From assembly GCA_951230915.1 (NCBI GenBank), contig OX579641.1, positions 13,184,254-13,248,253 on the forward strand: a stretch of DNA of 64,000 nt, in the 5' to 3' direction. Below the pieces are notes generated by a model. That model made no database searches. It saw only the letters and a program-made list of their open reading frames with translations, and was not told the DNA's origin. Source of the DNA: Antitrichia curtipendula. Taxonomy: Eukaryota > Streptophyta > Bryopsida > Hypnales > Leucodontaceae. Each line of letters opens with the position of its first letter. Within the stretch, counting starts at the first letter, position 1. Of the stretch, positions 1-11,765 are shown in pieces. The position numbers and the translations under genes are program-made.

Positions 1-1240
1 TAGAAGAAAATAGATACATTTGAGTTTATTTTTAGAAAATAGTAAAATAATTCAAATAATTCAAAAAAAAATAGCCATTTTTCCTTACTTGTAGGTTCTC
101 CTTTTTCACTATTTTTTATTTTTGGAAAATAAAAATTGTGCTCTTCGCACGTGTACATAGGTAGTGCACTTTGAGCACATGTGGAAGGTGGATACTTTAC
201 TATTTTTAGAAAATCTCTTCATAGTCTTGTGTAACTTTAGTATAACTCTTTGTCTCCCAATTTTCACTTTCAAATTCGTATTTTTGGATAGAAGATAGGA
301 CTCAAAACCCCTAAAATGGCCAAGGTAGACATCCAATCGGGGGCAGTTTAAAAATAGTAAATAAATTTTGAAAAATTGGAAAAAAATACTGAACTTCTAA
401 AAATTTTATGTGTACCTTCACTTCAAATTTCACAGAAAACGGACATACGATGCAAAAGTTACAGCCAAAATCCACTTGTCCAAGAGCAAGGGGACATGAA
501 ATAGGACAAGTGTTTCTTGCAATCACCCAGCATGAAAAGTAATTTCTAGGGGATGAAATCAAATGTAGTGTTTTTTGGCCTTCCAAACAATGAACACTTT
601 GTTATGCTGATTTTGATCTAATCTAAGTAATTTGAAACACGCTAATGGTTAAAGAATTAGGACTTCTATGGTTAGTTGAATGCAAGTAAATTTCTATCTA
701 AGCCAGAATCTATTCTAAGTAAATCTAAATGTTGGGGTTTTACTAAAGGATTTTTGAGAGAAAATCTAGTTTTGACCTATTTTAAGAATTTGCATTCAAA
801 CTTAAGCCAAAATTTATCTACTCCTTATTTTTTTCAAAATTAAAGTATTTTGAAAGTAAGAGGTGGTTTAGGAGTCTTCAAAAGATTTTCTAAAAGATTA
901 TAGTCTCAAGAGATTCTTTAATTGTTCCTTAAGAATATTCCTAATTGTTGTTAGATGGATTCCAATTCTAAGTTACTAATCTAAATTTAGCAATTTCTAA
1001 ATTCTAACTAGCTAACGGGGTTCTAATTGTTAATTTGTTTTTTAAATCTAATCTAAAGAATGAAAAGAAAAGTCAAATGAGTTTTAAAAATCATACTTCG
1101 GTATCGAAAACGTCAACAATTCCGTCGTCGCAATACACAAACATAATCGTCTCCTCGTGGTCTTCCATTGCCTTTCATAAGCCATGCCATTTTAGTTAAA
1201 TTTGAGACAATTGTTGTTGAGTTGTAGTTCTAAACCCTAT
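1..1240. other. AT-rich stretch without a recognisable gene
   Basis: Only short reading frames with low-complexity translations occur here, on either strand, and none resembles a protein family I know. Near 305-330 there is a string resembling the CCCCTAAA-type end of the TTAA-flanked repeats found further on, so part of the stretch may be an old decayed copy. I see no RNA gene. Confidence 0.6.
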
Positions 1241-2194
1241 TTAACCCCTAAAGGACCAAACACCGTTTTTTGACAACATAGCGTTTTGGGGCAGCTCACC
1301 ACGAATGGGATTTTTATTTTTTTTCTTTGAAATTTTCACACAAGATGTGCCCGAGGAGTAGCTTTAGGGCCCAATAATTTTCATAACTTTTGACCACATG
1401 GTTAAGAAGTTATGGTATGATATGTAGTTTTCATTGTTCGGCGGGCAGCCCGGGCAGCAAAAAAAACTTCTTTAAAAATCATTTTCTAGAGAAATAAAAA
1501 TTTGAAATTCGTTCTCTAGATTTATGTGCACAAGGAAAGCTTTGAATCATTCCACTTTGATTTATGAAATGAAAGTTATGAGGAATTTTAGTTGTGGGTA
1601 GTTTGCGGGTAGTTATGGAATCTCTACTCTAAAATAAACTTTGAAGTCCTTCATTTAACTCAATTTTCAATATTTTTGGAAAAAAATATAAACACAAGGT
1701 GTAGATTGTTTATTACAACATTATAATCGTTTGGATTGGCATTTTTCAATTCCATAATTAAATCCTTAACAATTTAGTGTTTTGAATCATTTTCTACTTC
1801 TTTCTACTTACTATTTTTTTCCTATATGTTGTACAATTTCAAATGATCTGAAAATTTTCAAGCATGTAGCTAACTTGCTTTGAAGAATGAATCCAAAGAG
1901 TTACCACCATTTTGGACATTTTTTCATACACATGTGACCATGTGAAGTGCAGCTGCCCGGTTTTTCGCAGGGACAAAAAAAAGGGTTTTTATCACTTCAA
2001 ATGCTAATTTCTTGCAATCTACACGGTGGAAATTTCTGAAATTTTTTCCACATCTTCTCAAACTAGTTTACTACAAGATCCTACGGTTACATGTGTCCAA
2101 AAATGTTTTTTTTCCAAAGTTTGGTACTTGTACTAGAAATGGCAGTTTGGGAGCGTTTTTTGTGAAAATATAGTCAAAAACCTTTAGGGGTTAA
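1241..2194 (+). mobile_element. piggyBac-type MITE, copy A (complete)
   Basis: The copy starts TTAACCCCTAAAGG and ends CCTTTAGGGGTTAA, so it has matching terminal inverted repeats of at least 10 bp, each bounded by TTAA. TTAA target duplication with a CCC-starting end is the hallmark of the piggyBac superfamily. It is 954 bp including both TTAA sites and has no coding capacity. Internal phrases (a GGGCAGCCCGGGCAGC block, and lines around AAGTTATG) recur in the other copies in this window, which shows family membership. Confidence 0.85.
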
Positions 2195-2448
2195 AAGTCA
2201 AGTTTTGCTAGTTCTAACAATTGAGAATAATCCTTTTGGTTTTAGGAATTTAATTTAGATTGAATAAATTAATTCAATTTCCCAAGTTTTCAATGAATAG
2301 TAATATTATTCTTTTGCCAATTGTTTAATAGTTTTTAGTTAAATATTCCAAAGATATTAGTTGTTGGTTGTTTGTATCTATTTGGCTTATTAGGCCTAAT
2401 AAAACAAATACCAAACACAAAACAAACAACTAATTTGGATTTGGAATC

Positions 2449-3386
2449 TTAACCCCTAAAAGCCCATTGTCCCTTCGGGGACAAATGCGTTTTTGGGCAG
2501 GTACCTACGGGCTGCAATTTTCTCCTGATTTTTTGAAACTTTTTTTGGAGGTAGAAAATCTGATTAGCTACGTGGGAAAATAATTTTTCACAACCGGTGC
2601 CTGGTAACAAAAGTTATGACCAAATAAGCTCAAAACAGGGGACGGGGGGCAGCGTGGGCAGCAAAAAAAATGTGCACTTTTTTATTTTTTATTTTTTTTT
2701 AGTATTTTTTTCTCATAGATTATATTTTTGTCTATGTGTAAAGCTTTGATTCATTTCATTTGGATTTGTTATGAGAAAGTTATAGACATTCTTGTTTATC
2801 GGGCAGTTAGAGCATCTTTTTGAAAAAAATAACTTGTAGAATTCATTTCTAAATGCAATTTTTCAAATTTTTCAATTCTTTTTTTTTTGCATGGTTTAGT
2901 TTACTTACTAGAACAATCTCACATAGGGATTAGTGCATTTTAATTCCATCTAAAATATATTAGTACTTTAGATTTTCCTTCTATCTTATACCTACTTCTC
3001 TTTAACAATTTTTTTCATTTGAAAATTATGTTTTTTTCATTTGATTTTTTTAAAATAGACTCTCAACTCAATTCTCCACTATAAAGATTTAAAGCTCAAA
3101 ACTCTGTAGTGCAAAAACTTTAAGTTAAAAATGTTCAAAGTCAAAAAATCCAGTCCCACAATGTGCTCAAAAGTTTGTTTTTTTCACTTTAAACGTAGAT
3201 ATCTTGCAATCTGTGCGGTCAAGAATTCTGAAATTTTTTCCACACATTCTCATACTAGTTAGGTGTAAGATCCTACAGTTAGATGTGCAAAGAAAACTTT
3301 TTAAATTTTTTTTCACTCTTTGCTAAAAAAGTGGCAGTTTTGGGTGTTTTTTGGCAGAAAAAAGGCCTTGGGCCTTTAGGGGTTAA
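2449..3386 (+). mobile_element. piggyBac-type MITE, copy B (complete)
   Basis: A second complete copy: TTAACCCCTAAAAGCCC at the left and GGGCCTTTAGGGGTTAA at the right, 938 bp with the TTAA sites. Its interior (the GGGCAGCGTGGGCAGC block, the segment around 2905-3000, and the segment around 3190-3300) matches copies C and, in part, the inverted copy near 29.1-29.7 kb. It is non-coding. It sits only about 250 bp from copy A in the same orientation. Confidence 0.85.
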
Positions 3387-3904
3387 TTAATAACCAAAAC
3401 CAACCGAATGAATAGTAGTCTAATAAAATAAGCTTAAATAATCAAAAACAAATCTATCGATGAATAGTAAAAGGAATTTAGCAATCCAAACAATCTAACT
3501 TCAATAGTAAGATGCTAACGGAAAGAATAAAATAATCAAAACAATCCAAAACTCAATAGTAAGATACTAACCTTAATAGTCTTTTTATTCTTTGTCTTCG
3601 CTTGTTAGTCTTTTTATGATCTCTAATTTCCTTCACTTCTTATGTTGTTGTTGTTGTTGTTGTTTGAGGAGCTATGGTGTTGGAGAGATTTGTGAAGTTT
3701 GGAAAAATTCTTGGTGTTCAATTTCTTCCCGGAAATTCAAAATTTATGTGCGTGGCGAGCAACGGCCTTAACTTATAGAATTGGATTTGTGAATTTTGAG
3801 ATACGTTGAACTTGTAGACTCCTTGGACTCCCTGTGAGGCGGACTTCCCCTCCCTAGCAACCGACTTGAACTCCAGCGATTGACTAAATTCCAACGATCG
3901 ACTC
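3387..3904. other. AT-rich stretch with a short (GTT)n microsatellite
   Basis: No gene is seen. A run of about seven GTT triplets lies at 3644-3664. The rest is A+T-rich unique-looking sequence, apart from a more mixed-composition segment after 3750. Confidence 0.6.
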
Positions 3905-4095
3905 AGGGTTGTCTATCCGGACGTGACGTGGGCTTTTCACGTCCGGATGTCCGTCAGCGTCAGTCCGGATGCGTCGGGATCCCAAAAAAAAAAATTTTTT
4001 TTATTTTTTTTAGGATGGCCTGTCCATCGACCTGGACGGACCGTCGTCAACAGGGACGGACTAGCCATCGACAGGACGGACGGACCGTCCAAAAA
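3905..4095. repeat. GTCCGTC-rich palindromic repeat with poly-A/poly-T core
   Basis: GTCCGTC/GACGGAC words occur in both orientations around a core of about eleven A followed by T runs, so the segment can fold on itself. A related copy in the same orientation, also opening with AGGGTTGTC, is at about 24105-24260, and a trace is at 25395-25432. It is probably a small dispersed repeat; its superfamily is unknown. Confidence 0.6.
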
Positions 4096-4235
4096 AAAAA
4101 AAGCATACGAGCGTGGAGCGTGGAGCGTAGAGTGTAGCATACGAGCGTGGAGCGTGGAGCGTAGAGCGTAGCATACGAGCATGGAGCGGGAGCGTAGAGT
4201 GTAGAGCATACAATTTTGAGCGTAGAGTGTTGATT
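4096..4235. repeat. GAGCGTGGAGCGTAGAG minisatellite
   Basis: Tandem, slightly varied copies of a word like GAGCGTGGAGCGTAGAGTGTAG, each ending in GCATAC, follow one another directly after the poly-A of the preceding palindrome. Long reading frames across it on either strand are by-products of the repeat. Confidence 0.75.
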
Positions 4236-4860
4236 TTGAACGGATTAGAGAAAAATAAATTGCAAAGTGATGGATGAGAGAATTTTGAAGATGCGGATGA
4301 AGAAAAAAACAATTGAAGTCTGTCCAGATGGAGGAAAATTGGATGATAAGTACATTGACTTTGGATGGAAAATGTTAGATGAAAAGTACAATGATTCTTG
4401 ATGAAAAAGTTGGATGAAAAGAACGATGACTGTTCATGGAAAAGTTGGATGAAAAATACTGAGTTTTTGGATGAAAAAGTTGGATGAAAAGAACGATGAC
4501 TGTTGATGTGAAGTTGGATGAAAAATACTGAGATTTTAGATGGAAAAATTAGATGACTGTGAATGAAAAATATAGTGACAACGGATAGAAAGAAGGATGG
4601 ATGCGGTTTAGAGTTACGAATGCATGTGGCCCAAAAATATAATGGTTGGGAATGGACAATAGTGTGGATGTGGTGTAAAATAGGATGGACGTGGATGAAA
4701 AAGGATTGAATGCGCTTAAGGATAGTGACTTTGGATGGAAAAAAGGGTGCATGTTGATGATGAAAATGGATGAATGTAGATGACAAATACAATGCCTATG
4801 GATGAAAATAAGGTGGATATGGATGATAGAGAAGGATAATGCTAATGTGTAGAACAATGC
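4236..4860. repeat. Degenerate tandem array built on GATGGATGAAAA
   Basis: Units of roughly 45-60 bp with the common word TTGGATGAAAA and trailing GTACAATGAC or GAACGATGAC recur about ten times with drift. A 243-codon minus-strand frame across it reads as a low-complexity His/Phe/Ser string, so I treat it as a shadow of the repeat. Confidence 0.7.
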
Positions 4861-5383
4861 CTAAAAAGTACAAGATGTATAAAAAAATGAGGTTGGATAT
4901 AGACATTGACATTGTCATTTAGCCCAAAAAAAGGGAAAAAGTTAATTTCACATTGACTACAAACCTGGTTCATGGTTTAGGGAATAGGAAAGACTGAGGT
5001 TGGGAAAATGGGAACCCTATAACCGCAGGTGATGTGTGCATGACTATGCATTAATATGGTGGCTCCTAAACCATGTTCGGCTTTACTAGCTATGTGCATG
5101 AAACTGTAAAATGTTCATTTATAACTATATGTGCAGCCGTGAATCTAGGAACCTCAAAACTTATAGTTTAGGAGGTCAGACCAAGAGTGTATCATGCCAC
5201 ACTGCACTTGGATCCTACAAGAATGGAGGGACGACCATGAACCTATGATCGTGGACGTGGCACTGGATTACTGACGGTTCTCATATTCATAGTCGGATAT
5301 GTACTAGGCCTACGTTAAGGTTAGGAACATATGGAAGCAGAGAGTTCTATAATGGTGGAAGTAAGTGCCTTGCGGATCCAAAA
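4861..5383. other. Stretch without recognisable gene
   Basis: No convincing frame, RNA gene or repeat is seen. It lies immediately downstream of the minus-strand MULE gene and would be expected to hold its 3' flank and terminal inverted repeat. I could not recognise a matching inverted repeat by eye. Confidence 0.5.
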
Positions 5384-5668
5384 TTACAAAGGATGATTCA
5401 GAAAATGATTAGGTGCATCCATAGCTTTATGATGTGGCTGAACCTGAGCATTAATGTCTACCCTGACGTAAACAAAATAATCCAAAGGTCCTTGAAATAG
5501 GGTGTAGAATGAAAGAATTGCACACATCATGGTCTCAACCAATTCAGACATCAATGTGGTAGTGGCCCTTTTAGTCTCACTACACTTACTATAAAACAAT
5601 TCAAGTACCAAGAGGAACTTTGGTTACATTGCTTCACTAACGACATTCCGCATTTCACGAACTACCAG

Positions 5669-7116
5669 CTACATAATGCTAGTGCCCCGCAAAATCCCGC
5701 TCTCTAGAATGTGTCTGATCTCATTAAAGCTGAAGCTTGGAGCATGAATGAAAGCATCTACTTTTGCATCAAAGCGACAAATGACAACAAATAGGTAATA
5801 CAAATGCTTGCAATTGGCCCATTGTCCTCTCTTCCCCAGTGCCTTTGTAGACATTTCTTTGAAATAAGGACATGAGCATTTCGGATATGACCCTATAGTC
5901 AGTATGTATTGCTGAATGTTAGGCTCAACACCAGAGTCAATTGTAACAATGCATCGAAACCCTGGATGCGGAATCAATGTTATTTGTCGGACAATAGCCG
6001 TCAAGGTAATTGCAGAACCGCAATTGTTCGCTTGTTTTGTGGTAGGAGCAGTTGGATTCCTCCGAATTTTCCTTCCAGACTTGGTGCTTGGATGCTGGTC
6101 TGGAAAATCAGGAACATTGATATCTGATAAATCGGTCGGTAAAGTGAATTCACCGAAAAGCCTGCGTGGTGACATTTCAAGGCATTCGGGTAGACGGAAG
6201 CCAGCATTCTGAAGCTGTAGTATCTCCGCAGGCGTAAGATTTGTTCCTTTCAAGACTGGCCAAATGCAAGGCACATCGAATTTAGACATTACCCATTTTC
6301 TCTTTGTGCCTTTCACACAGCGCTCAATGTCGTCGTTGTAGAAGAAAAATTGTGTTCTTTCAATTCTTTTCTTTTGGTAACAATCCATGTCGCCGGTGTA
6401 AGTTGGAGCAGCGGTTCCTTTGTTGCCTTGGACAATCTTTACAACACATTTCTTCCTTGTTATAGCCTGCAAGGCAAAGCACGCATTCGACAAAGTCTTT
6501 GGCAGTCTAGCAATATGCCACTTTGACTGATCGCATGAAGTCTCCTGGACGCTCATTACTTGAAAGGACTGGGAAGTGGATGGCGCATTTACAGGGCCAC
6601 CAGAATTATCCGACATTGTCCTTGTATCTTGTGGTGAGGCTTCTTCAGTAACTATATCAAGAGGAGTAGTTGATGTACTCGCCCTTGTTCTTCTCGTTCC
6701 CGTCTAAGGTCTGGAGAAATTGACTTTGTCCGGGCGATGTGACTCATGTTTAGACCCTAACGGCAGGTTTGGCATCCAACCTTGCGATCCAAAAACCTCC
6801 GCCCCGGGTAAGTGAGGATCCCTTTTGCAATATTCACCAGCACCCGGGATAGTTTGCATTGCATCGTTTAGCTTTCTGGGATCCCCAGTGCGCTGCGCTA
6901 CTCGAAGCTGCAAATCTACCTTTCCTGGACCATTTCCTTGGTTCTCACCCTTTAGAAATTGGTAATAACGAACCATCTACATAAATGCTCTTACATAATC
7001 ATTAACCATTGCAACGTACAGATCATTTCCTCGCTTGCCTGACTGTTGCTGCCATTTGTTATGGACCGTCTCTGCCAAGTTGCAAGATGATATCTTTGCC
7101 ACCTCATGAACAGGCA
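5669..7116 (-). CDS. MULE transposase, C-terminal region with SWIM zinc finger
   Basis: The upstream part reads KRGNDLYVAMVNDYVRAFMQ then MVRYYQFLKGENQGNGPGK and AGEYCKRDPHLPGAEVFGSQ (to about 6704). A second frame (6616-5669) carries a region ending with SYPKCSCPYFKEMSTK, then GQWANCKHLYYLF: the CxC…CxH spacing of a SWIM zinc finger, common at the C-terminus of MULE transposases. A change of frame lies between 6620 and 6704. The tail ends at a stop at 5669. SWIM domains are thought to bind DNA or protein in the transposition complex. Confidence 0.8.
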
Positions 7117-7688
7117 AATCCTATGGACAAAACATGATAACCAAGATTCAAAGAAGATTTCAACAAATGCTAACATCATTATGCTTGTAGGTAGCAATTC
7201 ACTAATGCCTACAATCCTACATTATGCTTGGAGGTAGTACACGTCAAAAAAGTCAATGTCTCTCTATGATATGATTAAATGCCAAACTAAAGTTCAATAT
7301 TAACATATTTCTACATGTACATCCAAAATACCTCAAACAAAGTAAGAATGAAGTCAAGGGATAATCTTACGATCTGCATGAAGCCTCCCCACTGTCTGTA
7401 ACAAAAGTGCCAAAAAGCGAGCCATAGCTGGAGGCGATGAATCCCAACTTTGGTTGCCGCCCCGGAAGAATGCCACCAACTTCGAATGGCATTAAATCGA
7501 ATGTCTACCACTGCTAACGAAGTCGCATCCTTATACTGCTTACAGAGTTTTCGATGATCTTGAAGATTCGAACAAATGTCTGCTTTTGTATGCTTCTCCA
7601 TGGATTGCGTCCAATGAAATAAACAAGTACTTTCTCGATTGACCATAGGTTGTGCGGGATCACCACCCCCATAGACAATTCTCACTGC
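7117..7688 (-). CDS. MULE transposase, catalytic region part 2, and intron
   Basis: Reading minus from 7688, the frame continues AVRIVYGGGDPAQP, then STCLFHWTQSMEKHTK, then IRSWW and LAFWHFCYRQWGGFMQ, a run diagnostic of this MULE lineage. The frame leaves family sequence near 7370 at a GTAAGA donor. It resumes after an acceptor near 7120 as DLPVHEVAKISSCNLAETVHNKW, so a spliceosomal intron of about 240 bp is inferred. The third acidic residue of the DDE triad should lie in this part, but I cannot assign it with certainty. Confidence 0.75.
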
Positions 7689-8444
7689 ATTCACTACAAG
7701 AAAGTGGGTACATATGTGACTGCACAAACATGACTACGTGTCCGATGCGACTAAACAATGACTGCGGCTCCCTAATTGCACCGGATTTTCTGGCTCCATT
7801 GCTTCCAAGTCATTCGGGAGTCACGGGCATGACTGCGGGATGAGCAATTTTAAAATGCTACGGTTTCATCCTCTAAAGTCTGTCCAAAACGCCGTCAAAC
7901 ATCCAATGGAAAGTCCACAGTCATGCCAAAGTAACAAGGAGTTATACATTGTCACTGCGAATCACTTGTTTGTGACTACAGATTCACTTTCTAATGACTT
8001 TAGCATGACTTGATAAAGAAATTGGGCATTTCCTTAAAGACAAGGTGCTTTATTTCTTTTAATGTACTTTTCTTTTACTGTGGTATGAGTTTTCTCTTCC
8101 ATTTAAGACAGAAATTGTAGAAGTATTTTTGGAAATTCATGAATTGCTCTTGTAGTATTTGTTTGACTCGGACTTCTATATTTAGGCCTTATGTTACTTT
8201 TTATTCTTCCTTGAATTTGCATTGAGGATGGAATTTTACTTCATCTTTAGTTTAATTAGGTCTTTTAAATGACTAAAATATAGAAGAAGAATGTACGTAC
8301 CTCCAAAATCCAAAAGCGTAATTCTTATCCCTATTTTTTATTCTCTGTCACTAGGTTTTTTCACTACATCTTTTCATTCATGAACCCTACTCATTTCATT
8401 TTATTTTTAAAATTTAAAATTTTTCCTATTATTTTCCATTCAAA

Positions 8445-9371
8445 TTAACCCCTAAAAGACCATTGTTCCTTTGGAGGACAAATGGGATTTCAAGCAAGTA
8501 CCTATGGGCTGAAATTTTGTCCCGATTTTTTGAAACTTTTCTTGAAGATAGAAAAGTTGATTAGCTTTCTAGAAAAATAATGTTTCTCACAATTGGTGCC
8601 CATGAACAAAAATTATGACCATATAAGCTCAAAACAAAGGACGGGAGGCAGTAAAAACAAATTTGCAAAAATTTGAATTTAAAAAAAAAAAATTTCCTCA
8701 TAGATTATATTTTTGTGTATCTGGAAAGCTTTGATTCATTTCATTTGGATTGTTATGAGAAAGTTATGAACATTGTGATTTTTCGAGCAGTTAGAGCACT
8801 TTCTTGAAAAAAATAACTTGTAGGATTCATTTTTGAATGCAATTTTTGCAATTCTTCAAAATAAAAATTTGCATGGTTGAGTATACTTGCAAGAACAATC
8901 TCACCATTGGGATTAGTGCATTTTAATTCCATCTAAAATATATTAATATTTTAGATTTTATTTTTATTTTGTACCTACTTCTACTCAACAATTTTCTTAA
9001 GAATGAAAATTCAATTTTTTTTTTTTTCTTTTTTTTTCCTAGACTCTCAACTCAATTCTCCATTATCAAAATTTAAAGCTCTAAACTTTGTAGTGCAAAA
9101 ATTTTAAGTTAAAAATGTTCAAAGTAAAAAAATCTAGTTCCGCAATGTGTTGCAAATTTTGTTTTTTCCACTTTAAATGGAAAGATCTTGCAATCTATGC
9201 GGTCAAAAAATTTGAAATTTTTTCCACACTTTTTTATACTTGTTGGGTGTAAGATCCTATGGTTAGATGTCAAAGAAAAACATTTTAAATTATTTTTTAC
9301 TCTTTGCTACAGAAATGGCAATTTTTAGTGTTTCTTTGGTAGAAAAAAGGCCTCGCTCCTGTAGGGGTTAA
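8445..9371 (+). mobile_element. piggyBac-type MITE, copy C, nested in the CACTA element
   Basis: It begins TTAACCCCTAAAAGACC and ends TGTAGGGGTTAA, is 927 bp long, and is collinear with copy B over its full length with many substitutions. Its right end is slightly decayed. Its position inside the CACTA element shows that the piggyBac-type family moved after that CACTA copy was formed. Confidence 0.85.
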
Positions 9372-9687
9372 AATGATGCACTCTTGGAGATTTTTTGTTT
9401 GATTTTTCTTCACTATTTACTAATGTTTTTTTCAAAACAAACTAAAAAAATTAAGTTAGATTGACAATGAAAAGGCCAAAAACTAAAATTTAGATGACAT
9501 TTAGCACCTCTAAGAGATAGAAAAACAATTTTTCATTCCAATTTTTATAGAGCTAGGTTGATAAATTTTACAATGTCTAAATTTCATCCATTGGTTTTTG
9601 TTCACAACATTGTTAAACTTCTAATGTGGACTTAATCAATTCCATTGTGAAGGCCATAGTCAAAAGTGAGTAATCTGTGCGACTGTA

Positions 9688-9807
9688 TTTTGACTACGAT
9701 TTACTCTAAGGTGATTACATAATGACTTCTGTGTCACTACTCTACTATTTTGATTGTGATTTACTCTAACGCGACTAAGTAATGACTTCTGTGTCACTAC
9801 TCTACTA
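9688..9807. repeat. 60 bp tandem duplication in the CACTA element
   Basis: Two adjacent 60 bp units (9688-9747 and 9748-9807) share TTTACTCTAA and AATGACTTCTGTGTCACTAC, differing at a few positions. The GACTACG/GCGACTAAG words inside match the subterminal motif of the host CACTA element. Confidence 0.8.
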
Positions 9808-9944
9808 TTGCATCAACATTTTACAAATCCCACATGGTTTGTCTTGCCTCCTACCCCCCACTTGTATAAAAGGCTTGTTATTTGAACTCTTTGAATTCAC
9901 ACACTAATTGGCTTGAAAAGCCATTTGACACATATGCAAAATGT

Positions 9945-10375
9945 AGTGTATTGTGTATCATGTATCATGTATTTGTATATGATGTATGATGTATGGTGTC
10001 ATGTAAATGATGTATGGTGTCTTGTATATGGTGTATGGTCTCCGACTCTCTGGTATATGGTGTACTGATTTTGCACATTTCACCACCACAATTTCAAATC
10101 TTTTAGATTTTAGAAAATAATATTCACATTTCCTAGATTTCAAAGTACAATCCTAGATTACAGAAAATAATATTCATATTTTCTAGATTTTAGACTACAA
10201 TCCTAGATTTCAGAAGAAAAATATTCACATTTCCTAGATTTCAGAATATAATCCTAGAATTCAAAAAATCACATTCAAATTTCTTAGATTTTAGAATATA
10301 ATACTAGATTTTAGAAAATAATATTCACATTTTTTAGATTTCAAAATATAATCCTAGATTTCAGAATAGGATTAA
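9945..10375. repeat. Two low-complexity arrays (ATGTATGGTGT and CCTAGATTTCAGAAAATAAT)
   Basis: From about 9950 to 10070, short units around TGTATGGTGT/ATGATGTAT repeat. From about 10095 to 10370, roughly five drifting units of about 55 bp carry CCTAGATTTCAGAA and ATATTCACATTT. Both lie inside the CACTA element. No coding is seen. Confidence 0.7.
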
Positions 10376-10715
10376 AAAAAGGGGTCATTTGTGACTACAT
10401 GATGACTTCAGAATGACTGGCCACGTGGCAACATAGGAGTCATTTCCTTAGACTTCTTTTTTCTTTACCACTTGGATGTTTCCTGAACCTTCATCCATAT
10501 GAACATCCCCAGCTAAACTCGTTGGTGATAATAAAATAGCCAGTCATTTATAAACAACTTGTCCACAATGACTGCCAAGCCACAAAGTCATGACTGCGAA
10601 GCCACAAAGTCATTCTGGAGTCGATACTGTCTAATATGACTAGTATCAGTCATTTTGAAGTCATTTTGAAGTCATATATCGCAGTCACAAATGTACCCCT
10701 TTTCTTGTAGTGATT

Positions 10716-11765
10716 CCAGTTTGCCCGTGCACAATCCGCCATAAAACCCTTGAAATAAGGCAATGGAATTCCATGCCTTTCCATAACCGCATTCAAATTT
10801 GTCCAAAAAGAAATTTGCGCTGTAGTATCCTCTGATTGCATGTCACAGACAACAATTGTCATGACCTTGGGTAAATGCAAGAAAGACTGTCCACTTTGCG
10901 TAGCGTTTTCCACAGTACTCATGTTTTTTTTGGGAGTACTGTATAATTAGAAAAACAATTTTAAAAAAATCTGAAAAATATGTTCAATGTATACACCTTT
11001 AAGAAGAAGTTACCCTAGGAAGGAAAAGCATAGAAAAATTCTCTAAGTAGGAGAATTGAAAAAGTGCAAAATCTCATGAAAATAGGTACTTTCACATTTT
11101 AATTTGTAAAAAATAGGAAAAATAATTTTTAAGGAAAATAAAAATTGTCCATTTGGGAGGACTTTATAGGAAAGACATTTCACCAAAAAATTGATCTTGA
11201 AACAATTTTGAATGTTGAGAACTGCGCGTGCAAGGGAGCCCTGTTTGCACGTATGTGGAGGGCATAAAATAAAATATTTTTAAATTTCCTTTGGTAGATA
11301 CATGACTTCCTACTATGGGAATAGACCATAGAAATTTTAGATCTAAATCATTAAGTTTGGATTCTCCCCTGTACTAAAAACCTATAAACTGCAAAGTGTG
11401 ACAAATTAGCTAAATTGAAATTTAAATATAAAATGATTTTTAAATATTTTTGAAAAATAAGGGATCTAAACAAAATCAGGTTAGCCATCTCCAAAAAAAA
11501 TTTCAAGTTAATTGGATTCATTCTTCAAAAGTTGTAGCCGATAACAAGTCCGACACGTCAAGTGTGACAAAAAATAGTACTAGTCTTTCTTGCATTCACC
11601 TCCTTGCAGTAAATGGGATTGTATACGTGACATCCTATAGTTGTCCAGTCTTTCACTCGTTTGACATGATCAAACATGATCCAAGAGTTTTGAAGGTCAC
11701 CACCCTGTTGCATTTCGTTCTACCAGATCAGCGCCACTTCCCGGTCCAACCTCAGACATTTTGAA
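10716..11765 (-). CDS. MULE transposase, catalytic region part 1 (split by extra DNA)
   Basis: Minus-strand frames near 11590-11690 read DHVKRVKDWTTIGCHVYNP, and from 10922 down to 10716 they read KVMTIVVCDMQSEDTTAQ and then GFMADCARANWN. The Asp residues in CDMQSED and MADCARANW are the likely first two acidic residues of the DDE RNase H-like catalytic core. The segment between about 10923 and 11600 does not encode family sequence and is either an intron or a further insertion. The 3' end of this piece (…ANWN) continues exactly at 7688 once the CACTA element is removed. Confidence 0.75.

Larger units (their letters stand above)
7692..10712. mobile_element. Non-autonomous CACTA (En/Spm) element inside the MULE gene
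   Basis: The termini are CACTACAAGAAA at the left and TTTCTTGTAGTG at the right, flanked on both sides by the 3 bp target duplication ATT (7689-7691 and 10713-10715). These are standard CACTA features. The first and last 200-300 bp carry many short TGACTGCG/GACTACG and AGTCAT words in both orientations, typical subterminal repeats for transposase binding. No transposase frame is present. It contains piggyBac-type MITE C and three small tandem arrays. Removing it restores the MULE reading frame (…ANWN joined to AVRIVYGGGD…), which confirms the boundaries. Confidence 0.93.

Noticed and set aside
4061..4792. 243-codon minus-strand frame
   Set aside because: Its His/Phe/Ser-rich, repetitive translation follows the underlying GATGGATGAAAA tandem array; there is no domain or splice context.
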